Shown: positions 42,363 to 50,904, numbered from the stretch's first letter. The stretch is DNA of 64,000 nucleotides from Erythrobacter sp. YT30 (GCF_001542875.1 NZ_LMAF01000002.1:124001-188000), one strand, 5' to 3'. Program-made: numbers and translations. Notes: generated from the sequence alone by a model not told the origin.

Positions 42363-43273
42363 TCGGCGACGATCTGCCCGCCGGTCGCGATCCAGGCTTC
42401 TTCCCGATTGGCGAAGTCTTTCAGCAATTCCTCAAGCGCGCCAATGCGATAGGGTAGCCCCATGATGTAAGGTGTCAGCTGAATGGGCAGCATCCGCCCG
42501 CCCCCTTGCGTGTAGTTCGTGCCCTTGGCTTCTGTCGCCAACCAATTAAAACTGTCGCGCATCATCTGCGCCCAGCCCTCTGCCGAGTGCTGCTGTGTCG
42601 CGACAATCATACGGTCCGATAATTCGGTGTTGAGCGGCAAGTTAATCAGCCCGTTTTTGAAGCGATACGGCAGTTCGTCATTCACCCAATCGCACGTGTA
42701 GACGAGCCCGTGTTCGACAAGAATATCCGCCGTGCGCCAACTTTGCGAACGGGCAATCGAGTGCCAGCCTTGGGGTTTGACACCGCTTGCCGTCTCCATC
42801 CGAGATAAGCTGTCTGCAATGAGTTCACGCTCTTCGTCCTCTGGCAGATCGCTTGTGATCGTGCCGTTCATATCGGTAGAATGCGCGATGATCTCGTGCC
42901 CATCGGCAAGGACGGCTTCGACCAGTTCCGGATAGCGCTCTGCAACCGCAGCATTGGTCGCAAAGCTTGCTGTGACGCCTGCCGCCTTGAACGCATCGAG
43001 CATCCGCCACACGCCCACTCGATTGCCATAGTCACGCACCGTGTAGTGGCGATAATCGGGATATGGGGTGACCATATGCCCCGGCGCGCGGAAAAGTTTG
43101 TCTTCAGGCACAATCGGAAACCACTCAAGGCTCACGCAAAACCAAACGGCGACCGATTTTTGACCGGGCCAGCTAACGGGCGCGCGGGCGTGCATGTTCG
43201 ACCATTCGTAGAACTGATGGTCATATCCCTCGCGGCGATGCGGGTACCTTGTGTAATCTTCCGGAAGGCTCAC
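42347..43273 (-). CDS. Polysaccharide deacetylase-family hydrolase (PuuE-like group), copy 2
   Basis: 308 residues from the GTG at 43273, which overlaps the stop of copy 3 (GTGA) and has GGAGGG seven bases ahead; the longer frame runs through copy 3 and is rejected. NodB-type fold: SVAVWFCVSLEWFPIVPEDK, RDYGNRVGVWRMLDAFKAAG, HEIIAHSTDMNGT (metal/catalytic His), GVKPQGWHSIARSQSWRTAD, and a C-terminal LTPYIMGLPYRIGALEELL. Like copy 3 and unlike chitin deacetylases it lacks the TFDDG motif. It probably hydrolyses a C-N bond in a small cyclic or linear amide. It forms a tandem with copy 3 in the 44849 operon. Confidence 0.82.
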   Translation of the reverse strand: MSLPEDYTRYPHRREGYDHQFYEWSNMHARAPVSWPGQKSVAVWFCVSLEWFPIVPEDKLFRAPGHMVTPYPDYRHYTVRDYGNRVGVWRMLDAFKAAGVTASFATNAAVAERYPELVEAVLADGHEIIAHSTDMNGTITSDLPEDEERELIADSLSRMETASGVKPQGWHSIARSQSWRTADILVEHGLVYTCDWVNDELPYRFKNGLINLPLNTELSDRMIVATQQHSAEGWAQMMRDSFNWLATEAKGTNYTQGGGRMLPIQLTPYIMGLPYRIGALEELLKDFANREEAWIATGGQIVAEWEKQ

Positions 43274-44166
43274 TGGGCAGCCCTCCAATGATCCACAATC
43301 TCCCCCGCGCGCGCTTTCCAGCAGCGTGGGTCTGCTGCGATATGGCGCAAGGCTTCTTCGAATGGACCAATTCGGTGAGGTTGTCCGATCAGGTATGCGT
43401 GCAAGGGAATGCACATAACGGTGCCCGAACCCGTTCGCTCGCCTTCCTCTGCCAGCCGGTCAAATTGCTGGATGAGGCAATCGGCATATTCACGCCCCGA
43501 CATGCCATATACATTGAACCCATAGTGGTCGTTCACTTCGAGGCTGTACGGGATTGAGGCCAATTGCGCGTTGCCCGTTTTTGGCGCAACCTTCACCTCC
43601 TGAACCTGATCATCATGATAAAGATCGCAGGTGTAATGAAAGTCGTACTGCGCCAGCAGATCGAGCGTGCGCGGGGTGTGTGTTAGAGCGGGGGCGAGCC
43701 AGCCGCGTATGCGTTGACCAGTGGCGCGCTCGACGGTCTCAATCGAATCTTCGATGATCGCTCGCTCCTGTTCCTCGGACATGCCGTAGGAATAGCGGGT
43801 ATTGTAAATGCCGTGGCTAAAGAATTCCCAGCCGCGGTCCACACCATCGGCTACAACTTCGGGGTGGTGATCGCACAGCGCCACTGACAAGCTGACCGAA
43901 CCCGGAAAGCCATGACGGCTCATCACATCAGCCATGCGCCAATGGCTGACGCGGTTGGAATGATCCCGATAGGAATAGCCGACCACGTCTGGATGCGCTT
44001 TGGGCCACGGTTTTCGATGCGGGCCGATAGGCGGATCAATCTCATAATACTCAAGATTGGGCGCGACCCAGACGGCGCAGGTTTTACCGCCAGGCCATTG
44101 CAGCTTTGGACGGTCGCGATACGCTTGGTAGTCGTAGAGGCCGGGGTCCGGCGCGCCTTCCTGCAT
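43270..44166 (-). CDS. Polysaccharide deacetylase-family hydrolase (PuuE-like group), copy 3
   Basis: 298 residues from the ATG at 44166, overlapping the isochorismatase stop (TGATG). Related to copy 2: TCAVWVAPNLEYYEIDPPIG, YRDHSNRVSHWRMADVMSRHG, EFFSHGIYNTRYSYGMSEEQ (His), GQRIRGWLAPALTHTPRTLD, and CIPLHAYLIGQPHRIGPFEE. The tandem pair may form a heteromer or act on different ring types. With the PuuE-like enzyme at 9043 this gives three amide/imide-opening candidates in one regulon. It is directly coupled to the isochorismatase-type amidase, a likely consecutive step. Confidence 0.82.
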   Translation of the reverse strand: MQEGAPDPGLYDYQAYRDRPKLQWPGGKTCAVWVAPNLEYYEIDPPIGPHRKPWPKAHPDVVGYSYRDHSNRVSHWRMADVMSRHGFPGSVSLSVALCDHHPEVVADGVDRGWEFFSHGIYNTRYSYGMSEEQERAIIEDSIETVERATGQRIRGWLAPALTHTPRTLDLLAQYDFHYTCDLYHDDQVQEVKVAPKTGNAQLASIPYSLEVNDHYGFNVYGMSGREYADCLIQQFDRLAEEGERTGSGTVMCIPLHAYLIGQPHRIGPFEEALRHIAADPRCWKARAGEIVDHWRAAQ

Positions 44167-44849
44167 CAACTGGCCTCCAGCCAATCGATGACGATCTGTA
44201 CCGGCTCCACATCGGCATATTTGAGCTGCAAGTCAGTGAGATTGGCGAAATGATAGCTTTCGTGCTTGTCCGCGCAGGTCTCAATCGGAACGATGGTGCG
44301 ATATCCGTGTGAAAGCGAGTCCACTGCCGTTGCACGCACACAACCGCTGGTTGAGCCGCCCGTCACCACGACCGTATCGACTTTGTGAAAGGTCAGATAG
44401 CTAGCGAGCGGGCTTTCGAAGAAGCTCGACGGCATACGCTTGGTGAATTGCAGGTCATCTGGGTGCACCTCACAGCGCGGATCGTAGGCGTGGCGTTCGC
44501 TATCGTACTTGATGTTCTGGAGGCTGTCCTCAGTATCGGTGCGCGTCCCCCACACCCCAGCATCGGAGGCATCAGCCTTGTAAGCGACGCGGCTCCAGAT
44601 AACCGGCATTCCTTTTGCACGCGCCAGAGCGCTGATTTGGTTGATGTAATCGATTTGCTTGGGATCAGTTTCATATGCTGTCTTGAACAGATCTGTCCGG
44701 GTGTAAGCCTGCTGCACATCGACATTTACAATCGCCAGCTTTTCGCCAAAGCCGAATTTCTTGCGTGCCGGATTGGCCATGACAGCCTCGAACAATTCGC
44801 GCGCAGTCTTGCCGTCCTCGACCATTTTCGTGCCAACCAAATCCGCCAT
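44166..44849 (-). CDS. Isochorismatase-superfamily amidohydrolase (maleamidase / carbamoylsarcosine amidase-like)
   Basis: 227 residues from the ATG at 44849, with GAGGAG five bases ahead. The cysteine hydrolase triad is complete: Asp44 in AIVNVDVQQAYT, Lys137 in QFTKRMPSSFF, Cys170 in GGSTSGCVRATAVDS, with the cis-peptide region VVTGGS. In this superfamily the Cys in this context belongs to amidases (nicotinamidase, N-carbamoylsarcosine amidase, maleamate amidohydrolase), not to isochorismate hydrolysis. It would release ammonia from a half-amide or carbamoyl compound. It is the first gene of the minus-strand operon to 38516 and shares operator 7 with the divergent hydrolase. Confidence 0.9.
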   Translation of the reverse strand: MADLVGTKMVEDGKTARELFEAVMANPARKKFGFGEKLAIVNVDVQQAYTRTDLFKTAYETDPKQIDYINQISALARAKGMPVIWSRVAYKADASDAGVWGTRTDTEDSLQNIKYDSERHAYDPRCEVHPDDLQFTKRMPSSFFESPLASYLTFHKVDTVVVTGGSTSGCVRATAVDSLSHGYRTIVPIETCADKHESYHFANLTDLQLKYADVEPVQIVIDWLEAS

Positions 44850-44916
44850 GCTACTCCTCTTCGATTCCACTTTGACAAGTCACAATAAAGGCGCGTAGAG
44901 GCTTGTCGAGAAGAAT

Positions 44917-44928
44917 TTGTCCGGACAA
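44917..44928. promoter_or_regulatory. Operator 7 between the isochorismatase and alpha/beta hydrolase operons
   Basis: Exact core with 18-base perfect symmetry (AATTTGTCCGGACAAATT). It is the only control-like element in the 83-base gap between two divergent operons: 68 bases from the start at 44849 and four bases from the proposed GTG at 44933. It probably governs both directions. Confidence 0.82.
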
Positions 44929-44932
44929 ATTT

Positions 44933-46285
44933 GTGCCCAGTATCACACGCCATATTCTGACAATCCCCGGCCAGGGCGAGCGAGAGCCGCGCAAGGTCCA
45001 TTATCGCCGTTGCGGTGAAGGGCCGATGCTGCTAATGGTGCACCAGAGCCCGCGTTCTAGCGCAGAATATGAAGCACTGATGCAGGCATGGGGCGCGCAT
45101 TTCACATGCATTGCGCCCGACACGCCGGGGTTCGGACAAAGCGACCCGCTTCCCGGCTCCCCCGACATCAACGATTTTGCCGATGCGCTGTGCGAATTTC
45201 TGGATGCGCTGGGTGTCGATCAATGTCCTGCCTATGGCTTCCATTCGGGCGGCATCATCCTTGTCACAGCACTCAAACGTCACCCCCAGCGCTTCAAATG
45301 CCTCGCCATCGGCGGATATGCGATCTGGAATGAGGAGGAGATGCGAATTTTCGGTGAGAAGTATCTCCCGGAATTCCGCCCATCCGATTACGGCGAACAC
45401 CTCACCTGGCTGTGGAACCGGATGCTGGAACAGAGCTGGGTGTTCCCCTGGTTCGACACGCGAGAGGAAGCTCGGCTGTCCGTCGCGCATGCGGACATCG
45501 CACGGGTCAATCAGGCCGTCTCGGAAATGCTGGATGCAGGCAATGATTATCGCGCCGGTTACGGCGCCGTTCTGCGCGCGCCGCGCGACATCCCTCCTGC
45601 TGATGCAGCCGTCCCGCCTTGTCTAATCACCGCCTATGATGGCGATCCCTTGCAAGAGCATATTGACAGGCTTGGCGACATGCCTGCCGGTTGGAGCGCG
45701 AAGAAGGTCGCAACGCCAGTCGATCATCAGTCGGCGAGCCTTGCGTTTTTGCAAGAGCACGCGGGGACAAATGATTGCGCTTCCCTTGCCGAGGATTCAG
45801 ATGAAGGCTGGCTAATCCTCGAAGGAGGCCTCATTCATTGGAAAGGGGCTATTGGCGGAAAGCTTATTCTGCACGCGCCGGCAACCGAGTGCACCGACCC
45901 AGATCCGGGCGAGATTGCGATTGATGTGCCGGGTCACGGTCAATCTGACGATTTTTCAGACATGGGCGCAGCGATTGAGGCAGCCTCACACGCGCTCGAT
46001 GCCAGCGACGTAGTGTGGCCAGATACGCCGATTGGCGATCCGGGTGAGCTCTACCCCGATCTGACACCTGATCGTTTCGGTTCGCATCTTCAGCGTGCTT
46101 GGGCGATCACCCGCGCGCAGGCGTTTTTCGATCCGTGGTATGAAGCAAAAGCTGCCAAAGCGATCCCTCTCGATCCCAAGCGTCTTGCTCCACAAACTCT
46201 TGACGAGGCTGCTATCGCGCGGATCCGCGCTGGTCACGCCGCGCGCCGCTATCACGATTTTCTGCTAAACAGAAAGGCCCCCTGA
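44933..46285 (+). CDS. Alpha/beta hydrolase, long two-part form
   Basis: 450 residues from the GTG at 44933, immediately after operator 7; a TTG at 44903 would translate the operator. No ribosome site is visible, so the start is uncertain and might be leaderless. Core: MLLMVHQSPRSSAEYEALMQ, APDTPGFGQSDPL, nucleophile Ser105 in GFHSGGIIL, an Asp in AYDGDPLQ, and His in PVDHQSASL at about 265. A second, shorter hydrolase-like section follows (about 290-450, with DVPGHGQSDD) without a visible nucleophile elbow, an unusual arrangement. It starts the operon with LeuCD, HMG-CoA-lyase-like and CoA-transferase genes. Confidence 0.83.
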   Translation: MPSITRHILTIPGQGEREPRKVHYRRCGEGPMLLMVHQSPRSSAEYEALMQAWGAHFTCIAPDTPGFGQSDPLPGSPDINDFADALCEFLDALGVDQCPAYGFHSGGIILVTALKRHPQRFKCLAIGGYAIWNEEEMRIFGEKYLPEFRPSDYGEHLTWLWNRMLEQSWVFPWFDTREEARLSVAHADIARVNQAVSEMLDAGNDYRAGYGAVLRAPRDIPPADAAVPPCLITAYDGDPLQEHIDRLGDMPAGWSAKKVATPVDHQSASLAFLQEHAGTNDCASLAEDSDEGWLILEGGLIHWKGAIGGKLILHAPATECTDPDPGEIAIDVPGHGQSDDFSDMGAAIEAASHALDASDVVWPDTPIGDPGELYPDLTPDRFGSHLQRAWAITRAQAFFDPWYEAKAAKAIPLDPKRLAPQTLDEAAIARIRAGHAARRYHDFLLNRKAP

Positions 46286-46289
46286 TCCC

Positions 46290-46799
46290 ATGACGACTTT
46301 TGCCGAATTTTCCGAAAGAATGCCGTTGCTGGCGCGCCATGAGGGCGTCTGGGATGGCACTTACACCTATTTCAACGCCAAGGATGAAATGATCGATCAG
46401 CATGCCAGCCGCTTGCTGTGCCGGATGACGGGGAAGGATGACATTCCCTACCACCAGACCAATCACTACACCTGGCCCAATGGAAAAAAAGAGGTCCGCG
46501 ATTTTCCCGCGAGGTATCGTGATGGCCGGATCTGGTGGGACAATGATCTGATCCAAGGGTGGGCTGCAGAAGTGCCGCTCGATGAATATAACCGCACAAT
46601 GATGCTGTATTGGCAGCGCACTGGTGACCCATCGCTCTATCTTTACGAGCAAATCCAGATCTCTGATGACGGACAGAACCGGTGCCGCACCTGGCACTGG
46701 ATCCGCGACGGAGTGCTTGAAACGCGCACAGCAATTCAGGAGACGTTCGTCACCAAGGATTGGCGCGCGGTTGATGCCGAGATGAAAGAGACTGCTTAG
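46290..46799 (+). CDS. Uncharacterised HxGxWDG protein, paralogue of 40471-40932
   Basis: 169 residues, four bases after the hydrolase. Shows LARHEGVWDGTYTYFNAKDE, a conserved Arg/Cys pair in SRLLCRM, YHQTNHYTWPNGKKEVRDF, RIWWDNDLIQGWAAE and CRTWHWIRDG. The same order of motifs is in the 153-residue protein at 40471. No signal peptide or membrane segment. The function is unknown; a small beta-barrel that binds an intermediate is my guess. Its location right before the LeuC-like gene places it among the central catabolic steps. Confidence 0.74.
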   Translation: MTTFAEFSERMPLLARHEGVWDGTYTYFNAKDEMIDQHASRLLCRMTGKDDIPYHQTNHYTWPNGKKEVRDFPARYRDGRIWWDNDLIQGWAAEVPLDEYNRTMMLYWQRTGDPSLYLYEQIQISDDGQNRCRTWHWIRDGVLETRTAIQETFVTKDWRAVDAEMKETA

Positions 46800-46809
46800 A
46801 TAGGACATC

Positions 46810-48192
46810 ATGGCGAGGACACTGTTCGACAAAATCTGGGACGCACACACTGTCGCGAAAGCGCAGGGTGGTTCGTCACTGATCGCTATCGACAGGGTGT
46901 TCCTGCATGAACGCACCGGCGCTGCAGCGCTTAACCGCATGGCCGAAATGGGCCGCAAGGTGCTTGATCCGGCGCGCGTCTTTGCAGTGATGGATCACAT
47001 TGTCGATACGCGGATCGGGCGCGGCGATGGGACGTTGATGCAGGGCGGCGAAGGCTTCATCACCGAAACACGCGCCGCGTGCAAAGCGGCCGGGATCACA
47101 TTGTTTGATGTGAACGACCGCGATCAGGGTATCGTGCATGTGATTTCGCCCGAACAGGGCATTGTACTACCGGGTCTCACATTGGTCGCGCCAGATAGCC
47201 ACACTTGCACACAAGGCGCTTTCGGAGCGCTTGCATGGGGCATTGGCTCATCCGAGGCTGAGCACGCGATGGTGACAGGCACGCTGAGGCTCGAACGGCC
47301 CAAGACGATGCGCGTCCGGTTTGATGGCGGACTGGGCTTTGGCGTGACGGCCAAGGATATGATCCTCACAGTAATCGCTCGCCATGGCGCGGGCGGCGGT
47401 GCTGGCCATGTGGTCGAATTTGCAGGCGACGCGGTCAAAGCACTCGACATGGAAGCGCGCATGACGCTGTGCAATATGGCAACCGAATTCAGTGCGATGA
47501 CCGGGATCATTGCTCCTGACGCAAAGACTTTTGAGTATCTGACAGCTCGGCCATACGCACCTGCGGATTTCAGCGATCCCCACTGGCAGACGCTGCACAG
47601 CGATACCGGCGCGTCTTTCGATCGTGAGATCATTATAGATGCCGCGTCGATTGCTCCGATGGTAAGCTGGGGGACGAGCCCAGAACACACTATCGCGATT
47701 GACCAGAAGGTGCCCGAAGGCCCTGCCCGTGCGCATGACTACATGGGTCTTGCTGCGGGCGATGCATTGGCTGGCACGTCTCTCGATGCTGCGTTTATTG
47801 GAAGCTGCACCAACAGCCGTATCTCGGACCTGCGCCGCGCGGCTGCGATCCTTGAAGGACGCCGTATTGCCTCTTCGATCAAGAAGGCACTGGTCGTCCC
47901 CGGCTCTCTTGGCGTGAAACGGCAGGCGGAGGCAGAAGGTCTGGATAAGATCTTCGAAGCAGCCGGGTTTGAGTGGCGGATGAGCGGGTGCTCTTTGTGC
48001 TTTTACGCAGGTGGTGAAGGCTTTCCCGAATGCAGCCGCACCATTTCCAGCACCAACCGCAATTTCGAAGGCCGTCAAGGTCCCGGTATCCGCACCCACA
48101 TCGCCTCTCCCGAAACGGTCGCAGCAAGCGCGATTGCAGGCGCGATTGCCGATCCGCGTGAGTATGCGCGATCAAGGGAGGCGGCAGCATGA
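46810..48192 (+). CDS. LeuC-like (aconitase family) hydro-lyase, large subunit
   Basis: 460 residues, normal length for 3-isopropylmalate dehydratase large subunit. The [4Fe-4S] ligands are Cys333 (GSCTNSRISD), Cys394 and Cys397 (SGCSLC). PDSHTCTQGAFGALAWGIG is present, where leucine-pathway enzymes usually read HTST. The gene is followed not by leucine genes but by a LeuD-like subunit, an HMG-CoA-lyase-like enzyme and a class III CoA-transferase, all overlapping by four bases. A role in hydrating or dehydrating a branched dicarboxylate (citraconate, mesaconate, dimethylmaleate type) is therefore more likely than leucine synthesis, but that is inference from context. Confidence 0.9.
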   Translation: MARTLFDKIWDAHTVAKAQGGSSLIAIDRVFLHERTGAAALNRMAEMGRKVLDPARVFAVMDHIVDTRIGRGDGTLMQGGEGFITETRAACKAAGITLFDVNDRDQGIVHVISPEQGIVLPGLTLVAPDSHTCTQGAFGALAWGIGSSEAEHAMVTGTLRLERPKTMRVRFDGGLGFGVTAKDMILTVIARHGAGGGAGHVVEFAGDAVKALDMEARMTLCNMATEFSAMTGIIAPDAKTFEYLTARPYAPADFSDPHWQTLHSDTGASFDREIIIDAASIAPMVSWGTSPEHTIAIDQKVPEGPARAHDYMGLAAGDALAGTSLDAAFIGSCTNSRISDLRRAAAILEGRRIASSIKKALVVPGSLGVKRQAEAEGLDKIFEAAGFEWRMSGCSLCFYAGGEGFPECSRTISSTNRNFEGRQGPGIRTHIASPETVAASAIAGAIADPREYARSREAAA

Positions 48193-48797
48193 GCGCTTTC
48201 CCCCAGCCCTTTACCGCGCTTGCCGCGCCGCTCATTCGCGACAATGTCGATACCGACATGATCATCCCAAGCCGCGAAATGCGCACCACGGGCCGCGATG
48301 GGTTGGCCGAGGGAATGTTCGCCCCGTGGCGATACACTGATGCCGATGCGCGCATTGAGAACCCCGATTTCGTTCTCAATCAGCCCGAGTATCGCGATGC
48401 CAAGCTGTTGCTGGCAAGCGCAAATTTCGGGTGCGGATCGAGCCGCGAACACGCCGTTTGGGCTCTGGCCGAATTCGGCATCAAAGCCATCATTGCGGAG
48501 AGTTTCGCCCCCATCTTTCGCGGCAATTGCGTGCGCAATTTCATCCTTCCCATAGCCCTCCCCCGCGATGTGGTGGAGCATTTTGCCGCATGCGAAGTAA
48601 CCATCGACCTCGAAGCCCAAACGGTCACTAGCGATGGCGCGACCCATTCATTCGATATCGAAGCGGAAGCAAAGCAAATGCTTGCCCACGGCCTCGATGC
48701 AATCGATCTCACACTCACCCAAGCTGGCGCCATTCAAGAATGGCTCAACGCCGATAAACCCGCGCGGCCTTGGGTGTATTTGGAGCACTCCCGATGA
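48189..48797 (+). CDS. LeuD-like (aconitase family) hydro-lyase, small subunit
   Basis: 202 residues, the usual LeuD length. RDNVDTDMIIPSREM (substrate-specificity loop region), NFGCGSSREHAVWAL (catalytic Ser/Arg signature), IAESFAPIFRGNCVRNFILP. The specificity loop differs from classic LeuD (usually DTDQIIPKRFL), fitting a different substrate. It overlaps LeuC by four bases, and its stop overlaps the lyase start by four bases, so the heterodimer is made in fixed ratio with the next enzyme. Confidence 0.92.
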   Translation: MSAFPQPFTALAAPLIRDNVDTDMIIPSREMRTTGRDGLAEGMFAPWRYTDADARIENPDFVLNQPEYRDAKLLLASANFGCGSSREHAVWALAEFGIKAIIAESFAPIFRGNCVRNFILPIALPRDVVEHFAACEVTIDLEAQTVTSDGATHSFDIEAEAKQMLAHGLDAIDLTLTQAGAIQEWLNADKPARPWVYLEHSR

Positions 48798-49714
48798 CAG
48801 ACATACTCGTATCAGAAGTCGGCCTGCGCGATGGTCTGCAATCAATCGACAGGGTGATGCCGCTCGATGCCAAAAAACGCTGGATCGCAGCCGAAGCAGC
48901 GGCTGGCGTGAAGGAGATCGAGGTGGGAAGCTTCGTGCCACCCAAACTGCTGCCGCAAATGGCGGATACTGCCGAATTGGTGGTATTTGCGAAGGGGATT
49001 GAAGGCCTGACGGTGGTCACCCTCGTACCCAATGCCAAAGGCGCTGAGTTCGCTGCCAATGCTGGTGTCGATGGCATGAGCATCCCCTTTTCGATGAGCG
49101 AGACGCATTCAATCAAGAATGTGCGCAAAGATCACCCGGCCATGCTGGAAGAGATCGCCAAGGCTGCCGCCATCGCGAAAGACCACGGCATCCACTTCGC
49201 TGTTGGTCTTTCCACCGCGTTCGGCTGCACCATGGAAGGCGCAGTGGCCGAAGATCAGGTGGTCAGCCTTGCGGAAAAAGCAGCCGAGGCAGGCGCGATG
49301 GAATTCAGCCTTTCGGACACCACAGGCTATGCCGACCCTGCGCAGGTGCGCCGCCTCACGCGCAAGGTGAAGGCGGCGGTGGGCGACAAAATGCTCACAA
49401 CCCTGCACCTCCACAACACTCGAGGACTTGGCCTTGCGAATGTGGTCGCGGGACTTGAGGAAGGGATCACCACATTTGATGCTTCGCTGGGCGGGCTTGG
49501 CGGATGTCCTTTTGCGCCGGGGGCCAGTGGCAATCTCGTTACCGAAGACCTCGTTCTGATGCTCAATTCGATGGGTTATTCTACGGGAATTGATCTGAAA
49601 AAGCTGCTGCAAGTGCGCGCCGTTGTCGAAGAAGCGCTGCCGGGCGAGCCGCTCTACGGCTTTACGCCCGATGCTGGTCCGATGAAGGATTACGCGCAGA
49701 GGATCGCAGCATGA
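48794..49714 (+). CDS. HMG-CoA lyase-like enzyme
   Basis: 306 residues from the ATG at 48794 (ATGA with the LeuD stop). DRE-TIM barrel lyase: SEVGLRDGLQSIDRVMP with the catalytic/metal RDG, EVGSFVPPKLLPQMAD, ALHLHNTRG-type HLHNTRGLGLAN, and the signature GGLGGCPFAPGASGNLVTED with the catalytic Cys. Such enzymes cleave 3-hydroxy-3-methylacyl-CoA esters to an acyl-CoA plus a keto acid or acetoacetate. It lies between LeuCD-like and CoA-transferase genes, so hydration, CoA activation and cleavage of a branched hydroxy-dicarboxylate (citramalyl-CoA-like) is the logical reading. Confidence 0.92.
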   Translation: MTDILVSEVGLRDGLQSIDRVMPLDAKKRWIAAEAAAGVKEIEVGSFVPPKLLPQMADTAELVVFAKGIEGLTVVTLVPNAKGAEFAANAGVDGMSIPFSMSETHSIKNVRKDHPAMLEEIAKAAAIAKDHGIHFAVGLSTAFGCTMEGAVAEDQVVSLAEKAAEAGAMEFSLSDTTGYADPAQVRRLTRKVKAAVGDKMLTTLHLHNTRGLGLANVVAGLEEGITTFDASLGGLGGCPFAPGASGNLVTEDLVLMLNSMGYSTGIDLKKLLQVRAVVEEALPGEPLYGFTPDAGPMKDYAQRIAA

Positions 49715-50904
49715 GTGACGGAGCCTCTGGCCCGCAACCCCTCGCCGGGATCAAGGTTGTCGAATTCACCCACATGGTGATGGGGCCAACGGTTGGTCAC
49801 ATCCTTGCAGGACTTGGCGCAGAGATCGTTCGGGTGGAACCGATCGGAGGGGACCGAACGCGCCGACTGCTGGGATCGGGCGCAGGCTATTTCCCGATGT
49901 ACAATCGGGGCAAACAATCGATCTGCCTCAATCTCAAATCCGAAGAGGGTCTCTCGGTTGCGAAAGACCTGATCGACAAGGCCGATGTGCTGGTCGAAAA
50001 CTTTCGCCCCGGCGCGCTGGATCGGCTCGGGCTCGACTATGAAAGCTGCGCCGCGCGCAACGAACGGCTGATCTATTGCTCTGAGAAAGGTTTTCTCCCT
50101 GGCCCATATGAAAACCGCACCGCTCTTGATGAAGTCGCGCAGATGATGGGCGGGCTGGCCTATATGACCGGCCAGCCGGGCAAGCCCACGCGAGCAGGGG
50201 CCAGCGTCATTGATGTGACGGGCGGCATGTTTGGCGTGATCGGCATCTTGGCAGCTCTCGAACAGCGTCATCGCACAGGGAAAGGTCAGAAAGTCACTGC
50301 CTCGCTTTTTGAAACAACCATCTACCTCGTCGGGCAACACATGGCGCAATTTGCCGTCACCGGCACTCCAGCCGCTCCCATGCCCGCACGTGTATCCGCA
50401 TGGGCGATATACGACGTGTTTGAGACCAAGGACGAACCTGTGTTTATCGGCGTTGTCACCGATGCCTTGTGGGAGAAATTCTGCAAGCTTTTCGCGCTTG
50501 ATGGTTTGTGGGCCGACGAGAGCCTTCGCGAGAACAACGAGCGCGTCAAAGCGCGCGACCGTATCATTCCGCAGATACGCGACCTGATCAGCACCATGAC
50601 GGCAGCTGAAGTGATCGAGAAACTGGATGGATCGGGCCTCCCCTTTGCCCCTATTGGCAAGCCCGAAGACATGTTTGATGATCCGCATTTGGCTGAAGGC
50701 GGGCTGGAAGATGTGACGCTTGATGATGGCACCGAAGTGCGCCTGCCCACTATCCCGCTGGAAATGGACGGCAAAAGGATCGGCGAACCGCAGAAACTGC
50801 CGCAGCCAGGGGCTGATGCGCGCGCGGTTTTGGAAAGTCTGGGGTACGATGCAGAAAAGGCCGAGGCGCTAATAGGCACCGGAGCAGTGGGGGAAAGCAA
50901 ATGA
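49711..50904 (+). CDS. Class III CoA-transferase (CaiB/BaiF), copy 3
   Basis: 397 residues. HMVMGPTVGHILAGLGAEIV, RVEPIGGDRTRRLLG, FNRGKQSI-type YNRGKQSICLNLKSEEG, and active-site Asp140 in ENRTALDEVAQMMGG. It should move CoA onto the dicarboxylate handled by LeuCD and the HMG-CoA-lyase-like enzyme, with succinyl-CoA or acetyl-CoA as donor (known for the family). The start overlaps the lyase stop (ATGA) and the stop overlaps the next start (ATGA). It is diverged from the two copies at 17-19 kb, consistent with a second CoA branch. Confidence 0.92.
   Translation: MSDGASGPQPLAGIKVVEFTHMVMGPTVGHILAGLGAEIVRVEPIGGDRTRRLLGSGAGYFPMYNRGKQSICLNLKSEEGLSVAKDLIDKADVLVENFRPGALDRLGLDYESCAARNERLIYCSEKGFLPGPYENRTALDEVAQMMGGLAYMTGQPGKPTRAGASVIDVTGGMFGVIGILAALEQRHRTGKGQKVTASLFETTIYLVGQHMAQFAVTGTPAAPMPARVSAWAIYDVFETKDEPVFIGVVTDALWEKFCKLFALDGLWADESLRENNERVKARDRIIPQIRDLISTMTAAEVIEKLDGSGLPFAPIGKPEDMFDDPHLAEGGLEDVTLDDGTEVRLPTIPLEMDGKRIGEPQKLPQPGADARAVLESLGYDAEKAEALIGTGAVGESK

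Noticed and set aside
37305..46285. Aerobic nicotinate pathway (NicC-like monooxygenase, NicD-like hydrolase, NicF-like maleamidase)
   Set aside because: Three families fit, but there is no NicX dioxygenase or NicE isomerase in the window. The LeuCD/HMGL/CoA-transferase genes and three PuuE-like enzymes are not explained by it.
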